Assembly (NCBI GenBank): GCA_001724265.1
Contig: MEDY01000084.1
Span: 21,859 to 85,858 of the forward strand
Direction: 5' to 3'
From: Rhizaria sp. SCN 62-66
Taxonomy: Eukaryota > Rhizaria, unplaced
DNA length: 64,000 nt
How positions within the stretch are numbered: position 1 is the stretch's first letter; each line of letters starts with the position of its first letter. The position numbers and the translations under genes were made by a program. The notes beneath the pieces were generated by a model, which was not told where the DNA came from, made no database searches, and was given only the letters and a program-made list of their open reading frames with translations. Shown in pieces: positions 17,175 to 30,100 of the stretch.

Positions 17175-20100
17175 TCAGATTGCTTCGAAATCGACTGCGG
17201 CAACGCGGACCGAGTGATCCTCACTCGCCGTCGCTACCATCAGCCGTCCACACAGCACAGCACCCGTCTCGGGGCCAGTAGAGCGTGCGCTGGGCACAGA
17301 AGCGACCGTGGGCGCGGGGGCGACGCTGATACGCGTTATCGCGCCAGAGTGTGCACCGCGCGCGTCGGGGGCCGCCAGCGCAACCCACCCGTCCGTAGCG
17401 TGATTAGCATTTGCGCTGTTGTCACTGTTGAGAGGACGCGTAAGAACGCGGAGCGTGCCGTCCTCAAGCCCCATCAACAACACCTGCAAGGCCTGCACGG
17501 CTACACTCCCAGTCTGAGTTGAACTCTTGCTCTTACACTCACTGTCGCCGCTGCCAGCGCCGGTGAGAGGGACGTAGACCACAGCGCTGGCGAGCGCGGT
17601 CACCGAGCAGTGCTGCGCCGGCAGCGGCACCGCAGTCACCGTCACCGCCGCACGCGCACTCGCACTCGAGGAGTCAGCGCTGTGAGAGTTGGCGCTCTCA
17701 GTGATGCGCCACAGCGTCACCGTGCGGTCGCGCGACGCAGTGACGAACCCGCTGGCGTCGGGCAGCCAGCACACACACTGCACCTGCCGCGAGTGCGCCT
17801 TGCGGGCGGCGGCGAGCGCAAAGCGGGGCACGGGCGCCGCCGCGGCCGCCGCCGTGGCCGCGGCGGCCGCGCGCTCGGCCAGCTCGTCGGCAGGGACGGC
17901 GGCGCTCGCGGCGGCGGCGGCGGAGGCGGCGAGCGAGTCGGTCGCAGCGTGCAGCAAACCGGCCGCGGCGGGGGCGGCGTCGGGCGGGCTCAGCGCGGCC
18001 GCGGAGTCCGTCGCCGCGGCGGCCACGGCGCGGGGGCCTTCGCGGCGCCACAGGGCGAAGGTCTGGTCACGGCTCACGGTCACCAGGTAACGGTCCGCGT
18101 CGAGCTCAGAAGAAGCACAAGCAGAAGCAGAGGTGGAAGAGGAGACAAGGTGGGTATGCGGGGGCAGCGGAGGCAGTGCGGGTGCGGGGGCAAATGCGAG
18201 AGCAGTCACAGTAGCCTGCGAACGGGCGTAAGAAGCAAAGACAAACAGAACGAGAAAAAAAGAGTTAAATGTGAGTCTTTCTTAGCAATCTAAATTGAAA
18301 ATGTCATATAAACCAGAGAAAACAAATAACACTGCTTGAAATAGAATCATGCATTAGATTAATCGTGTTACATATCGATGTAACGCGTACCTGATGCGCC
18401 ATGAGCTCGCCCGCAGGCGCCCACGTGCGTGAGTCCCACAGCCGTACCCCCGCCGCGGCGGCCTTGCGCGCGTTGGCCGCGGTCGCCACCAGCGGCAGCG
18501 CGCGCGCCGCAGTGACTGCCGCGAGGTCGTACGCGTGCCCGTAGAGCTTCTCGCTCTCTGGCCAGAGCGACGCCGCAACCAAGTCCTCCTCGGTCGGCGG
18601 CCGCGCGGCGAAGACTTGTCCCAGCCCGGCGCGCAGGTCAAGCGGCAGTGGCGCGTCGGCCGCGACGGCGGACTGCGCAAGTCCGCCCGCGGCCACGGGG
18701 ACTTCGTCGCCCTCGCCGACCGCCTTGTTGGAGAGACCGAGCTCGGGGCGCGTGGCGGCCCACGCCCGGCGGCCGCGCGCGGCAGCGAAGGCGTGCGCCA
18801 GCGCGGCCACGGACGGCGGGGGCACGAACGGCTCAAAATCGCTCGCACTCGCACTCGTTGCAGAGTCAGCGCTGCTCTGTGACATTGCGTTTGACTGTGA
18901 GAATGACTGTGAGCCGGCGCGTGCGACAGAGAGCGCCGCGAGAGAGCCCAGGAACGGCGCCGGCGCAGTGAACACACGGGGAACTTTCTCTTCCGCGCAC
19001 GACACGAACGCGTGGGGCGCATGGGGCACCGGTGCCAGAGCGCAGAGGTCCCACCCGTGCACCTGCGGCCGCGCCAACTCAAACCACGACGACTGAGAAC
19101 AGGTACTTACGCTGCCCGTGGAGGCACTGAGATTGCGGTTGGTGACCGTGAGCGCGTCGGTGTATGGCAGCGCCGTGAGAGCGGGGTCGATGCTCTGCGC
19201 GCTCCAGGGGCCGAACACGCGCGTGGTCTGGTCTTCCGACACCGAGACAACATACGGCGCGGTAACCGTAACACCGCTCTTGCCAGTGCCAGACAGAGCG
19301 GAGGACGCGGCAGTTGTAGCGAGCTCGGCGGTATGCGTGGCGAGAAACAAGTCGCGCACGGGCGCAGTATGGCCGGAGCACAAGGGCGCGGGGACCCACG
19401 TCGCGCAGTCGAGAGCCGCCACGATGTCGCCACAGTCAGTAGAGTCGTCGTCGCCAACAACACAGGCTGAAGCGTCATTCTGCTGCTGCTGCTGCAGCTG
19501 CTCTTGCTCCCGGTCGCTACTACACCCGCTGCGGATGAGCTGCTCCTGGCGCTTGAGCTGTAGCGCAAGTTTACTCTGCACGTGCTCCTGCGTCGTCCGC
19601 GCCCACAAGTGAAAACATCCTGAAAAGCCCACTCCCAGCACGCTACGGCCGCGCGGCCCCCATACGGCGCCGTAGAACCCCAGTGCGTGGCCACCGGCCT
19701 CGCCGACGCGCGCCGCGCCAAGCCACTGGGAGGTGCCGAGAGCGCGGTCGGGCGCCCAGAGCATCAGCGTCTTGTCGGCGGAAGCGGTCAAAAGCACCAG
19801 AGGCTGACGCTCAGTCCCCTGATTTGACTGCGAGTACGACTGTGTGGCAGTGGCGCGTGTGACCGTGGGCAGAAGAGGGTGCCACGCGGCCGTGAGCACC
19901 CAGTCGTCGTGGCCGACTAACACCGCTTCAAGTCCCACAGCGAGCGCGCGCCCTCCGACACGCACAAAGTGCTTCCTCGCCGTCAGCGCCGACCCAACGC
20001 CGCCCGCGGTCCCAGTCGCTGCGCTGGCAGCAGAGGGCGCGGCGGCGGGCTCGGCGGCCGCGGCGTCGTCGTCCGCGTCCGCCGCGCGCGCGCCGGGAGT

Positions 20101-21387
20101 CGCCGAGCCGTCGCCGAGCACGCCCGCCGCGGCCTCGACCTCGGCCTCGGCTTCCGCGGCAGCGGCGGCCTCCGCGGCGGCGGCGGCGCGGGGCGGGGCG
20201 GCCACGCGCCAGAGCCGCACGGTTGAGTCCTGAGACGCGGACGCAAGCAGCAACGTCGACTGCCGCTGTTTACCGCCATCATCGTCAGCATCGGCGTCGG
20301 CAGAGTCGGCATCAGCGGTGTCTGTGTCGGCGCCGGCGCCCGGAGTGAGAGCGCAGAAGGCCAGCGAGCGGACCCAGTCAGTGTGACCGGCGAGAGTGCA
20401 CACGTAGCGGAACTGCTCACTCGCCTCGCTGCCGCCGTTGGCGCTACCCTCACTCTCAATGTTGTTCTTGTCGTTCTTGTTGCTGTGAGAGAGAAGGGCG
20501 AAGAGAAGCACAGTGGTATCGACGCCGCCCGCGGCAAGCATCAGCGCACTGGCTCCGTCTGCAAACGTGTAGGGCGCCAAAGCGAGGGCCTGCATGACCT
20601 GGTAAGACGGGAACTGCAGTGACTGGCGGTGCTCGCCGACAGAAGCCATCGCGGCATCACTTAACTCTGGACTTGTGATGTTCGAACTATTGTTGTTGTT
20701 ATTGTTGTTGTTGTTGCTGTTGGCGAGTTGCAGAGTGTCGTGCGCGGTGGGGTGAGGCAGTGCAAACACGTGGATAAACCCGGCAACCGTGGCCGCAGTG
20801 AGCACAATGTGACCTTCGTGCGCGGCCGCAGCGACTGCGATGACCGAGTCGTCGGAGATGGCAGAGAGACTGGTAGCGGCGCCTGCGGCGACGGCGATGC
20901 TTGACTGCGCGCCGTCGCTCAGTGCGGCCGCGGCGCGGGCGACGACGGCGGGCGCGAGGGAAAACACGCCTGCACGGACGTAAGAGAGCGGGGACGCGCA
21001 GCCCGCCGCGGGGCGCAACGAGGCGCCGCAGGGGAGCGTGTTTGCGGGGAGCGAGTCCTGGTAGAGGTGCCAGAGCAGGAGCTGGCCGTCGAAGCCGCCT
21101 GAGACGAGCGAGCCGAGGTATACACATGATGTAGCTTGATGAGAAGATACCGCAGGAGCTGAGGGGTCGCGGGGCAGCCAGCGGACGCAGTTGACGTCCT
21201 TGGTGTGTCCGCGGAGCGTGGCGACGACGGTGTTCACGCGCGGGTCGGCGTTGTAGATGACGACGCAGTTGCTGCCGCCATACGCGACGAGGTTCAGCTC
21301 GTGGTTCCAGTCCACCACGCTCGGCTCACGGTTGCAGCCAATGCCCGTGAAGATGTTGCGGACGGACACAGCTGTTGTGGTCGCCAT
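17175..21387 (-). CDS. ELP2: Elongator complex subunit 2, WD40 protein
   Basis: The exons are 21387-18391 and 18215-17175, in phase, giving 1345 aa. The donor is GTACGC and the acceptor CGCAG. Elongator subunit 2 is a double beta-propeller scaffold for tRNA wobble-uridine modification. Diagnostic segments are the N-terminus NREPSVVDWNHELNLVAYGG, LRGHTKDVNCVRWLP, LAGHTDWVRSLAF, VLVGHDDWVLTAAWHPLLP, FELARPQVHGWDLCAL and, across the exon junction, GELMAHQ joined to ATVTALAF, then LVTVSRDQTFALWRR. ELP2 is usually about 800 aa. The excess here is Ala/Ser/Asn/Asp-rich insertions between blades, such as an Asn run near 20700 and an Ala/Glu block near 20040-20200. An 18-nt stretch at 19110-19093 looks like a miniature intron (GTAAGT...CTCAG). 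The ATG lies 14 nt after a CCCAG acceptor. Stop is TGA. Confidence 0.93.
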
Positions 21388-22141
21388 TGGCAGCTGTCCG
21401 ACTGGGGTAAAAAGACAAAAGAGGCAGAGTTGCGGACGAAAGGAACAATCGTGAGATACCGCTTGACATTCGAGGACATAGAGTATATTAAAAGAGATTA
21501 CGAGTGAAAACGAGTACTCGTATAGTAAAACTAGATTCAACTACTATTTGAAGGACGCTGGCTCGAGATACTGAACTTCAAAGTTCGACCACTTGCGCGT
21601 CTTCTCGCAAGCGTATACGGACAACGAGTAGATGCAGTGCTACGGTTTTAACAAAATTAGCTGGATATGCACCATAACAATGCGTTAGAGTTTTGAAGGA
21701 ACTCGTAAAATGTATTGAATTCTACGCAGAAAACGCATATAATCATATGTACGGGTTACAGTCCACACTTCACATATCGAACAGAACAAAGAGGGAAACA
21801 CAATAGGGAAAAGATGGAAGCCAAGAGTCCATCATGCAGAGAGGCTCAAACATGAAAGAAACTCGCTCCATCCGAATTGTTATGTCACAGCAGACAGTGT
21901 CGCCACTGTCCGGTGCAGCTGTGCGTCAGTGACCAGAACATGAGCGGAACAACGCACGCAGCATTGCCCGCGGCCCTGAAGCCAAGAAAACACAAAAGTG
22001 ACCGATATACGTCTAGATGATACAGTTAAATCACAATCAAAGCAGAAACATTAGAAACGCTAATACAAATTACAAATGAACAACAACAAAAAAAAGACAC
22101 AAAAACAAAACAAGCAACAAAGTGCGTTATGTTTCCATAAC
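21388..22141. other. Intergenic region between ELP2 and the cation transporter
   Basis: Contains the ELP2 promoter side and the transporter 3' flank, both genes being on the minus strand. It is AT-rich and no gene is seen. Confidence 0.5.
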
Positions 22142-23554
22142 TCAGACAAAAGCCATGGCGAAGGCCTGCGCAGCGTTCACATCAGCACCGGGCGCCGCGG
22201 CCGCCTGAGTCGCGGGGCCAGCGGCAGCGTTAGCGCCGGTGCGGGCCTCCTCAGCGTCGGCGCGCTGCTCGGCGGCGATCGCGGCGGCGGCGGCGTTGGC
22301 CTCACGCGCGGACCGAATAGCGGCGAGCTTCTCCTTTGCAACGGCGGCGACATCGTGCTCATCGATGAGACGGCGCGTGTAGTCGACGTGGACGAAAGCG
22401 CGCTCGACGAGGTCCATGCGCTCGACGGCCTGCTGCAGCGCGAGTGAGATGTCGTGCGCCTCGCGGACCGTGAGCGTGGGCGGGAGGATGATCTCGATCT
22501 CGACAAGGAAGCGCGAGCCGAAGTGGTAGGCGCGCATGACGTCCAGGGTGAGCAGCTGGGGGTGGTACGTCTCGACGAACTCGGTGAGGCGCTGGGTGAA
22601 CTCGGCGTCGGCAGAGCGGCCGACGAGCTCGTGGACCTTCTCCATAGCAATGCCGTACCAGTTGACGGCGATGTAGACGGAGATGACGATGCAGCCCACA
22701 GCGTCGGACCACCAAAGGCTCGGGGAGGCGCGGACGAGCACGATCGCGATGGCGGCGGCAGCGTTGGAGAGGACGTCGTTGCGGTGGTCAAACGCCAGGG
22801 TCTCGACCGTGGAGGAAAGCGAGCCGCGGTAGAGGCAGTACATCCACAGCGCAGTCTTGGACGTGATGACGAAGAGGATGATGCCGATTGTGATGAAGTC
22901 GATGGGGACTTCGGGGATGTTGCCGCCGATGAAGCCGTCGTAGAGACCGCCGACGGAGCGGCCGATAAGCTCGAGCGCGGCGATGCACATGAGCGCGGCG
23001 CAGGCAATCAGCCCGACGGGCTCGAAACGCGACTTGCCGGCCGGGTAATCAACCTTGTCCTGAGCGGAGACTGACGTCATGCCCTCGTTGGATAGGTAGA
23101 TGATCAGCTGAACGAGGAGGTCGAGGAATGAGTCGATGAGCGAGGCCGCGACGGACATGGAGCCGGAGATGTAGTACGCGGCAAACTTGCCCGAGAAGAG
23201 AAGAACGTTGGCCCACAGCGAGAGGTTGATGATAAAGGTAACCTCGCCCTGAGTCTCAACAGTTACAGCCTCGCGCTCGTTGACGATCGCCTGCAGCGTG
23301 TCTTCGTCGCAAAACGCCAGGTCGGGCACGTACGAGTTCAGCGCGGTCGCGACGGCAGAGCGCTGCGGCGGCGGCAGCAGCAGGCCCGTCTCGTGGTCGC
23401 TGCAGCTCGTCGTGTCGCAAGTGAAAGTCTTCACCAGAGGGCGCGAGCCGGGCGAGTGGGTCTCGATGCGGTACTGGCGCGCGTGGCCGGAGCCTGGCGA
23501 ACGCTTGTTCGGCAGCAGTGCCGAATTCTCGGACGAGTGGTGCGGGGAGCTCAT
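22142..23554 (-). CDS. Cation diffusion facilitator, manganese type
   Basis: A 470-aa member of the CDF/MTP metal-ion efflux family, which exchanges divalent cations for protons in the Golgi, vacuole or plasma membrane. Metal-site motifs are DSFLD (D141, D145) in the second membrane helix and DHRND (D256, D260) in the fifth. The DxxxD pair in both helices, rather than HxxxD, is the hallmark of the Mn-CDF group, as in plant MTP8-11. A ~95-residue cytosolic N-terminus precedes the six helices. The C-terminal ferredoxin-like domain is visible (VMRAYHFGSRFLVEIEIILP, then AFVHVDYTRR), followed by an Ala-rich tail. The start ATG directly follows a CGACAG acceptor that is preceded by a CT-rich tract (GA repeat on the plus strand). 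The gene shares a ~625-bp divergent promoter region with IFT140. Stop is TGA. Confidence 0.9.
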   Translation of the reverse strand: MSSPHHSSENSALLPNKRSPGSGHARQYRIETHSPGSRPLVKTFTCDTTSCSDHETGLLLPPPQRSAVATALNSYVPDLAFCDEDTLQAIVNEREAVTVETQGEVTFIINLSLWANVLLFSGKFAAYYISGSMSVAASLIDSFLDLLVQLIIYLSNEGMTSVSAQDKVDYPAGKSRFEPVGLIACAALMCIAALELIGRSVGGLYDGFIGGNIPEVPIDFITIGIILFVITSKTALWMYCLYRGSLSSTVETLAFDHRNDVLSNAAAAIAIVLVRASPSLWWSDAVGCIVISVYIAVNWYGIAMEKVHELVGRSADAEFTQRLTEFVETYHPQLLTLDVMRAYHFGSRFLVEIEIILPPTLTVREAHDISLALQQAVERMDLVERAFVHVDYTRRLIDEHDVAAVAKEKLAAIRSAREANAAAAAIAAEQRADAEEARTGANAAAGPATQAAAAPGADVNAAQAFAMAFV

Positions 23555-23588
23555 CTGTCGCCGAGGCCGAGCCGCACGCGAGCGAGCG

Positions 23589-23608
23589 AGAGAGAGAGAG
23601 AGAGAGAA
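23589..23608. repeat. GA dinucleotide microsatellite
   Basis: About ten GA units. On the gene strand this is the CT-rich tract just upstream of the putative 3' splice site at the transporter start codon. Confidence 0.85.
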
Positions 23609-23812
23609 AGTAAAAAGTAGAGAAGCCGAGTGAGAATATTGAAATTTTCCCCGCGATAAGCGCACTGCGTGTGCGATATCGATATATGTTGCAAGACCGG
23701 AACATGTTTTTCATGAGTATTCTGACGCGTTGTTCCAAACCATGACCGGAATTAGTCGCTACCATGGTGCAAAGTTTGCTTCTCGGAACAACGTCTTCTC
23801 TCCACTGCGTGG

Positions 23813-23842
23813 CGGCAACCGAATGACCGACTGACCGACCGC
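23813..23842. promoter_or_regulatory. GACCGACC motif, candidate promoter element
   Basis: A GGCAACCG core is followed by GACCGACTGACCGACC. It lies about 260 bp upstream of the transporter start and 340 bp upstream of the IFT140 start. It is the same type as the element at 2475. Confidence 0.35.
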
Positions 23843-24179
23843 CAGGCCTGGTTCCTAAAAACTGGGGGTTGATTTCAAACATGCAGTCTGTTTAGACGAT
23901 AGATTGTGGCATGATGCGTCTGTGTATGCAAGAATAAGTTGCTTCATATGGAAATATACTGAGATTTTTTGAGGAATTTCATTTCCAATCTTGCCTGGCT
24001 TTCCTTAAGCGGGCCCTATGCTCCTGGCTATGCACACCGGATACTCTCTGCCTCCAACGACTCTCGCCTATGCCCCCATCATCGCGCGCTCACCCCATCG
24101 CCCCTTCTCCTTCTCCCCTCACGCGCTTCCCCCGACTATTGTCTTGCCCCTGCTGTGTCCCGCCCGCGCAGTCGCTGGC

Positions 24180-27100
24180 ATGTCCGCAGGCGCGTCCTTC
24201 GTGGCGTTCCCAGTGACAGCGGCGTCGGCCGACGTGGCCCCCGTGACCCGCCAAGCGTGGAGCGCGGGCGACGTCCCTCACCTCGCCGTCGCGTCCACCG
24301 ATGCCAAGGTCCGCATCTATCTCGAGGAGGATGACACATGCGTGCTCCACGACACTCTCACCGCAGAAGCCGGCCGCCGTCTCGCGCCTGCCTCCTCCCA
24401 GCAACAGCAACAGCAGAATGGCGGAGGCAACGCAATCAACTCAGTGCTCGGCGCCACGCCCTGCACCGCGCTGGCCTGGCACCCGACCGCGAACCTCCTC
24501 GCGCTGGGCTGGGACGACGGTGCCGTGTCCCTCTGGCGCGAGGGCGCTGGCACGCTCCTCTGGCTGCCGGCAGACCCCGAGCGTGCCGCCGCCGTAACGG
24601 TCCTCGCTTGGTCGACCGCTGACCGTGGCGCGCGCCTGATCCGCGGTGACTCGTCCGGTCTCGTCACGATCTTCGCGGTCGACCCGCGCGCCGCCGCTCC
24701 GCCTGCGGCCCAGCTTTCCCTCTCCGCTGCCGCCGCCGCCGCCGCTGCCTCAGGCTCAAACTCCACTCCTTCCAATGCTAACTCGATCTCTAATAGCTCG
24801 AGCTCTAGTGCAAGTGGCAGTGGTCCGTTGCGGCTGCAGCCCATCCGCCGGCTTTTACGCCACGCCGCCATCGCGCACGTCGTCTTCCGCCCTCTTTCCG
24901 CCGCCGACGCCGAGTCCGCCCCCATCACAGGTTCCTCGGGCTCTGGCTCTGGCTCTGGCGCGGGCACGGGTGGCGACTGGTGCCAGCCGTTTTTCTTCGC
25001 GACTAAGGCGGGCACCGCGTTCCACTGCGGCGCGACGGGCGCGTGCTCAGAACTTGCGGCCTACGGCTCTGCGCTCCACGGCATGCGCTGGGACCCGCGC
25101 GCCGGCGCGCTTGTCCTCCTCGGCCGCGACGCCGGCTACCTCGCAGTCACCGTAACCGCGGACGGGCTGCGCGGGGAAGAGCGCCGCGTGCGGCTCGCCG
25201 TGCCCGCCGCCAAGGGCGCCGCCGCGGCCGCCGCCGCCGCGGGGGGCGACTCGGGCTCGGTTTCGTCCTCGGCGGTGTCGACGCTGGCGTGGGTCGGAGA
25301 TGGCGCACTCGTCGCCGCGGCCGCGGAGGAGCCCGTCGTGCGGCTCTGGTCGCTGCGCACCGCGCACGCCTTCACACTTCCGCTCCCGGCGCTGGCCGCG
25401 GGCGGCGGCGGCGGCGCGGGCAACACCGGTCCCGTCAAGGCGGTTTCTGTGGCGTACGACCCCGCGCAGAGGTTGCTGCTGGTCGGCACGGACTCGTGCC
25501 ATCTGTGCATGTGGCGCTGGGTCGGACAAGACTCCTCGTCCGCGTCCAACGCCAACTCTGCTGCGGCGAGTAACGACGATGACGATGACGACGACGAGGC
25601 CGGCCCGTCCGCGGCGGACTGGGTGTCCCTGCCGCCGCTCCGCGTCTCCGACACGATCCGCGGTTTCGCAGTGCGCGTCCCGGCGTCCACAGGCGCCGAC
25701 CCCAGCGCCAGCGCCGCGGCGGGGCCCGCGGACGCGCTTGTCTCGGCCTCTCTCGGCGTGCATCTAGTGTGCGTGAAGCCCTCGCAGCACTGTTCGGCCA
25801 CTGCGCCCGGCTGGGCCGCGGTGCAGATCGGCCCCACCACAGTCGCCATCGAACGCACCGACGTGCCGCCCGCGCTCGCGCACGATGCCGGCAGCGGCGT
25901 CGACTCGCTGTCCGCCTCCTCAGCAACCACCGCGTCGTCGCCGACCGAGCGCGCGGCCGCTGCCGCCGCGGCTGCGTCGGCCACGACGCCGATCAACGGC
26001 CCGCGCCTCCTGTGGCAGCTGCCGTTTATCCCGCGCACACTCGTCGTCCGCGACGGTATCGTAGTCGCAAGCAACGGCCGCAAAGCCGAAGTCGCCGACG
26101 CGCACGCGCCTGTTGCCGCGGCCAACGGCGCCGAGCCTGCGCCGTCCGTCGTGGGCCGTTTCGCCGCGCGCACGCGTTTGCTCGCGATCGGCGCACGCGA
26201 GAGCGGCTCGCTCTTCGCCGTCACCGGCGGGGCCAAGATCGAGGTTGTCAACTACCAGGGCGTGGTCAAGTCGGTCATCCCGCTCGCGTCCGACACCGAC
26301 GGCGCGCCCGCGCTGTTATCGCTCGCCGCCCCGCCCGCCGGCAGCGCCGCCGCGGCCGCGGGCGCCGGCGCGTTCCTCGCCTGCGTCACCACGCTTGGCG
26401 TGCTGAAGCTTTGGGATGTGTCTCGCCGCGAGCCCCGCGCTGTGGTTACGGCGCGGCATTTGTTGCGCGATCCCGCGGTGCGCGGTGCGCTTCCGCCCTC
26501 CGCCGCCGCCAAGGCCGCCAAGGCGCGCGCCACCTCCGCCGCCGCTACTAACGCCAACGCCAACAACGACGCTGCTGCTGCTGCGGTGCCGCGCGCGCGC
26601 GTGTCGATGCTCGCCGGCATGCGCATCGGCGCCAGCGCAGCCGACAGCGCCGACCGCAAGGGCTCCGCGGGCGCCTCGCGCGGCGGAATCACCGGCCGCG
26701 GCCGGTCCGGCTCCACCGCGGTCGATGACGACAGCGCCAACTCGCGCTGGGAAGCTCAGTTCGCCGACTGGCAGGTCACGCACGTGTGGCCGTCCCCCAC
26801 GGGCGCCCGCGTTGCCTTTGCCGTGCGCTCCACGCGTAGCCCGTTCACCGGACAGCTCCCCAGCGCCGCCGCCGCCGCGGTCGCCGGCCCGGACTCGCGC
26901 CTGTTTGTGTACGATACCGACGCCGACACGGTCGCCGTGCACGACTTCGGCGGCGCTGCGAACGCCGCCAACAGCGCCAACAGCGGCAGCAGCAGCGCGA
27001 TGGCGGCCGTCGGCGTTGGCGCTGGCAGCCGCGGCGCCGGCGGCCGTGGCGGGTCCCTGGGCGCCGCGAGCGCTGCACTGGCGCGCGCGCTGCCCGTCGC

Positions 27101-30100
27101 CGTGCCCGTCGCGGCCGCGTGGGACCCGTCGCACCCCGCGGTGCTCGCGGTCGAGGTCCGCGCCCCCGCGGCCGCTGCCGGGTCCGCCTCGGCCGCCGCA
27201 GCCGCAGCCGCCGCCGCAGCCGCAGCGGGCAAGGGCCCGGGCGCGCTGTCCGCGCTGGCCCTCGCGGCCCGCGGCGGCGGCGGCGGCGGCGGTGTGTCGC
27301 CCGGCAACTTGCTCTCGCCCTCGTCGGACGTGGGCGGTGAAGGCGCGACCGTACTCGACGTCGGCATGATCCCCTCTGCCTCCGGCGCGTACAGCGAGAG
27401 CGACAACGCCGCCAGTGACCGCCCCGGCGCTGGCTCGACCTTCGGCGGGCCCGGAGCGCAGCGCAGGGGCCTCGGCCTCGGCGGCGGGAACGGCGGCGGC
27501 GCGGGCAACGCGGGCGCGATCGTCACGCTGCTGCTCTCTGGCGCGCCCACCAGCTCCGGCGACGGCACGGGCGCCGCCGGAACCTCTGGCACCGGTGACG
27601 TGGACGGGTTCTGCGTGCAGGACGCGTTTCTGCTTCCCTCGCACTCGCTGCTTGCCGCGGCCGTGCCGTACGTCGTCACGCTCGACTGGGCCGCCGGCGC
27701 CCGCGCGCACCGCCGTGTTCTGCGCGACTTCGCCGGGCTCGAAGACGGTGACGCCGCGACGCTGGGCGACATCCTGAGTTTTTCGGTCCACCTCGCGCAG
27801 GGCCGGCTCGACGACGCGTACCGCGCGGTCAAACGCATTTCAACGCCGGCCGTGTGGCGCACTATGGCCGTCATGGCAGTCCAAACAAAGCGGCTTGACG
27901 TCGCGCGCGTGTGCCTGCTGCAGATGGGCAACGTGCGCGGCGCGTGGATGCTGCGTGCCGCGGCGGAACAGGACGCTCTGTTGCCACCCATCCGCGGCGC
28001 ATCGGCCGCACTCACCGCCGCCGCGGAGGCCGAGCTCGACGCCGACCTGGGCGCCACGCCCAACGGCGCCAACTCCAGCAACGGCAACGGTGCGGATGCG
28101 GCCGCGCAGGACGACGATGAGCGCAAGTCCGGTGCCGCGGCCGCCGAGGAAGAGGGCGCCGCGCTCGCCGCCGCCGCGCTAGCGCTGGAACTTGGCCTTC
28201 CCCTCGAGGCAGAGCGGCTCTACGCCGAGGCCGGCCGTGCTGACCTCGTCGCGCGCACGATGCAGCTCGACGGCCGGTATCACGAGGCTATTGTGTTCTG
28301 CGAGCGCGAGGCCCGCGTGCACGCGCCGCCCGCGCACTTCGCTCTGGCGCGCCACTGCGAGCGCGCCGGCGACCCCGACGAGGCCGCGCGCCAGTACGCG
28401 CTCGCCGACGCACACCGCAGCGAGCTCGCGCGCGTACTCGTGGAGACAGGTCAACCGGGCGCGTACCGGCGCATGGAGGCTACACGTGACGCCAAGGCGC
28501 TGGCGTGGCTGGGCCAGTACTGCCTCGCCAAGCAGGCCTGGGGCGAGGCGCTCCGCTGTTTCACCGAAGCGAAGGCGCTGCACCGCATCGTCGAAGCGTA
28601 CGTGCGGATGGGCGAGCCCGACAAAGCCTACGCCGTCTGCCGCGCGACGCAGGACCCCACGGCGTGCTTGACTCTGGCGCGCCACCTCGACGCGTCTCTG
28701 CGCGTGCCCGGCGACGTCGCCGCGGCCGCCGCGCAGTCGGGCGCCCTGGAGCGCGCGGTCGAACTCTACGTCACCGCGCGGCGCCATGCCTCGGCCGTGC
28801 AGCTGTGCATGGCCTATGGACTCGACGCCCCGCTGCAGAGGCTTGCGCTCGAGGCCCCCGCGGCCGTGCAGCTCGAAGCCGCGCGGTACTTCGAGTCCCG
28901 CGGCGCCGCCGGCGTGGACCAGGCCGTGCTGCTTTACCTCCGCGGCGGCAACGCGGCGCGCGCTGTCGAGCTGTGCTTCAAGCACCAGCTCTTCGCGCCG
29001 CTCAAGAAGGCCGTCGAGGAGCTTGGCCCCGGCGCGGACCCGGCCCTTCTGCGGCGCTGCGCCGAGTTCTTCGTGCAACACGGCGAGTACGATAAGGCTG
29101 TCCCGCTGCTCGTCGAGGCGCGCGCCGCTCCGGAGGCGCTGCAGCTGTGCGCGGCGCACAACGTGCTCATCACCGAGGATATGGCCGAGAAGCTTTCCCC
29201 GGCCAAGCCCGCCGCGGGGTCGCCCGGTGAGGCTGAAGCGGCCGCGACGCGCACGGCGACGCTGATGCAAATCGCGCAGCTGTGCTCGGATCAGGGCTCG
29301 TTCCAGCTCGCGTGCAAGAAGTTCACGCAGGCCGGCGACCGTATGCGCGCGATGAAGAGTCTGCTGCGCTCCAAGGACGTCGACAAGATCTGCTACTACG
29401 CGCAGATGAGCAAGAAACGCGAGTTGTATATCCTCGCCGCGCGCTTCCTCGAGCGCCTCGATTGGCGCCAGAACGCCGACCTCGCAAAGCAAATCACGCA
29501 GTTCTACACTCTGGCGCGTGCGATGCAGGCGCTGGCGGCGTTCCACGAGCGCGAGGCGCAGTCGCAGATCGACGATAACCGCGACTACGTGGCGGCCCAC
29601 GAGGCGCTGCGACGCTCGCTTGCGGCTCTGCAGCGCGCGCGCGCGGCGGGGCCCGGCGCGGAGCCCGGCGTGGCGCCTGGGCAGGAGACCACGGACGCGC
29701 ACGTTGACAGCTGCACGCAGCGGCTGCTGCTCGTGCAGCGCTTCACTGAGGCGCGCAACCTGCTCGAGAGTGATCCGGAGCAGATGCTGCGCGAGTGCTT
29801 CGAGGTCGCGCGGCTGAGTCTCGAGCAGCAGCGCGCGCATGCGCAGGCGTTTGGCGCGCAGCAGCCAGCGGCGAGCGTGCGCGCCGGTGACGCGTACGCG
29901 CTTATCGTCGAGTACTGCGCCGCTGTCGGCGACAACGCGCGCGCGCTCGAGGGGCTTTACGCGTTGCGTGGCGCCGGGCTCAAGGTCGTTGACTATGTTG
30001 ACGCAGCCGTGGTGGACCAGGTGGCGCGCGCGCAGGGCGTGGACCCCGGTCAGATCACCGGCGTCGCGCAGCAACAGCAGCAGCAGGGCCAGCGCGCGGG

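Larger units (their letters stand above)
23555..24179. other. Divergent intergenic region, transporter / IFT140
   Basis: Carries a GA dinucleotide run (23589-23608) and a GACCGACC motif (23813-23842). The remainder is AT-rich and shows no gene. A CGCAG acceptor at 24167-24171 precedes the IFT140 ATG by 8 nt. Confidence 0.5.
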
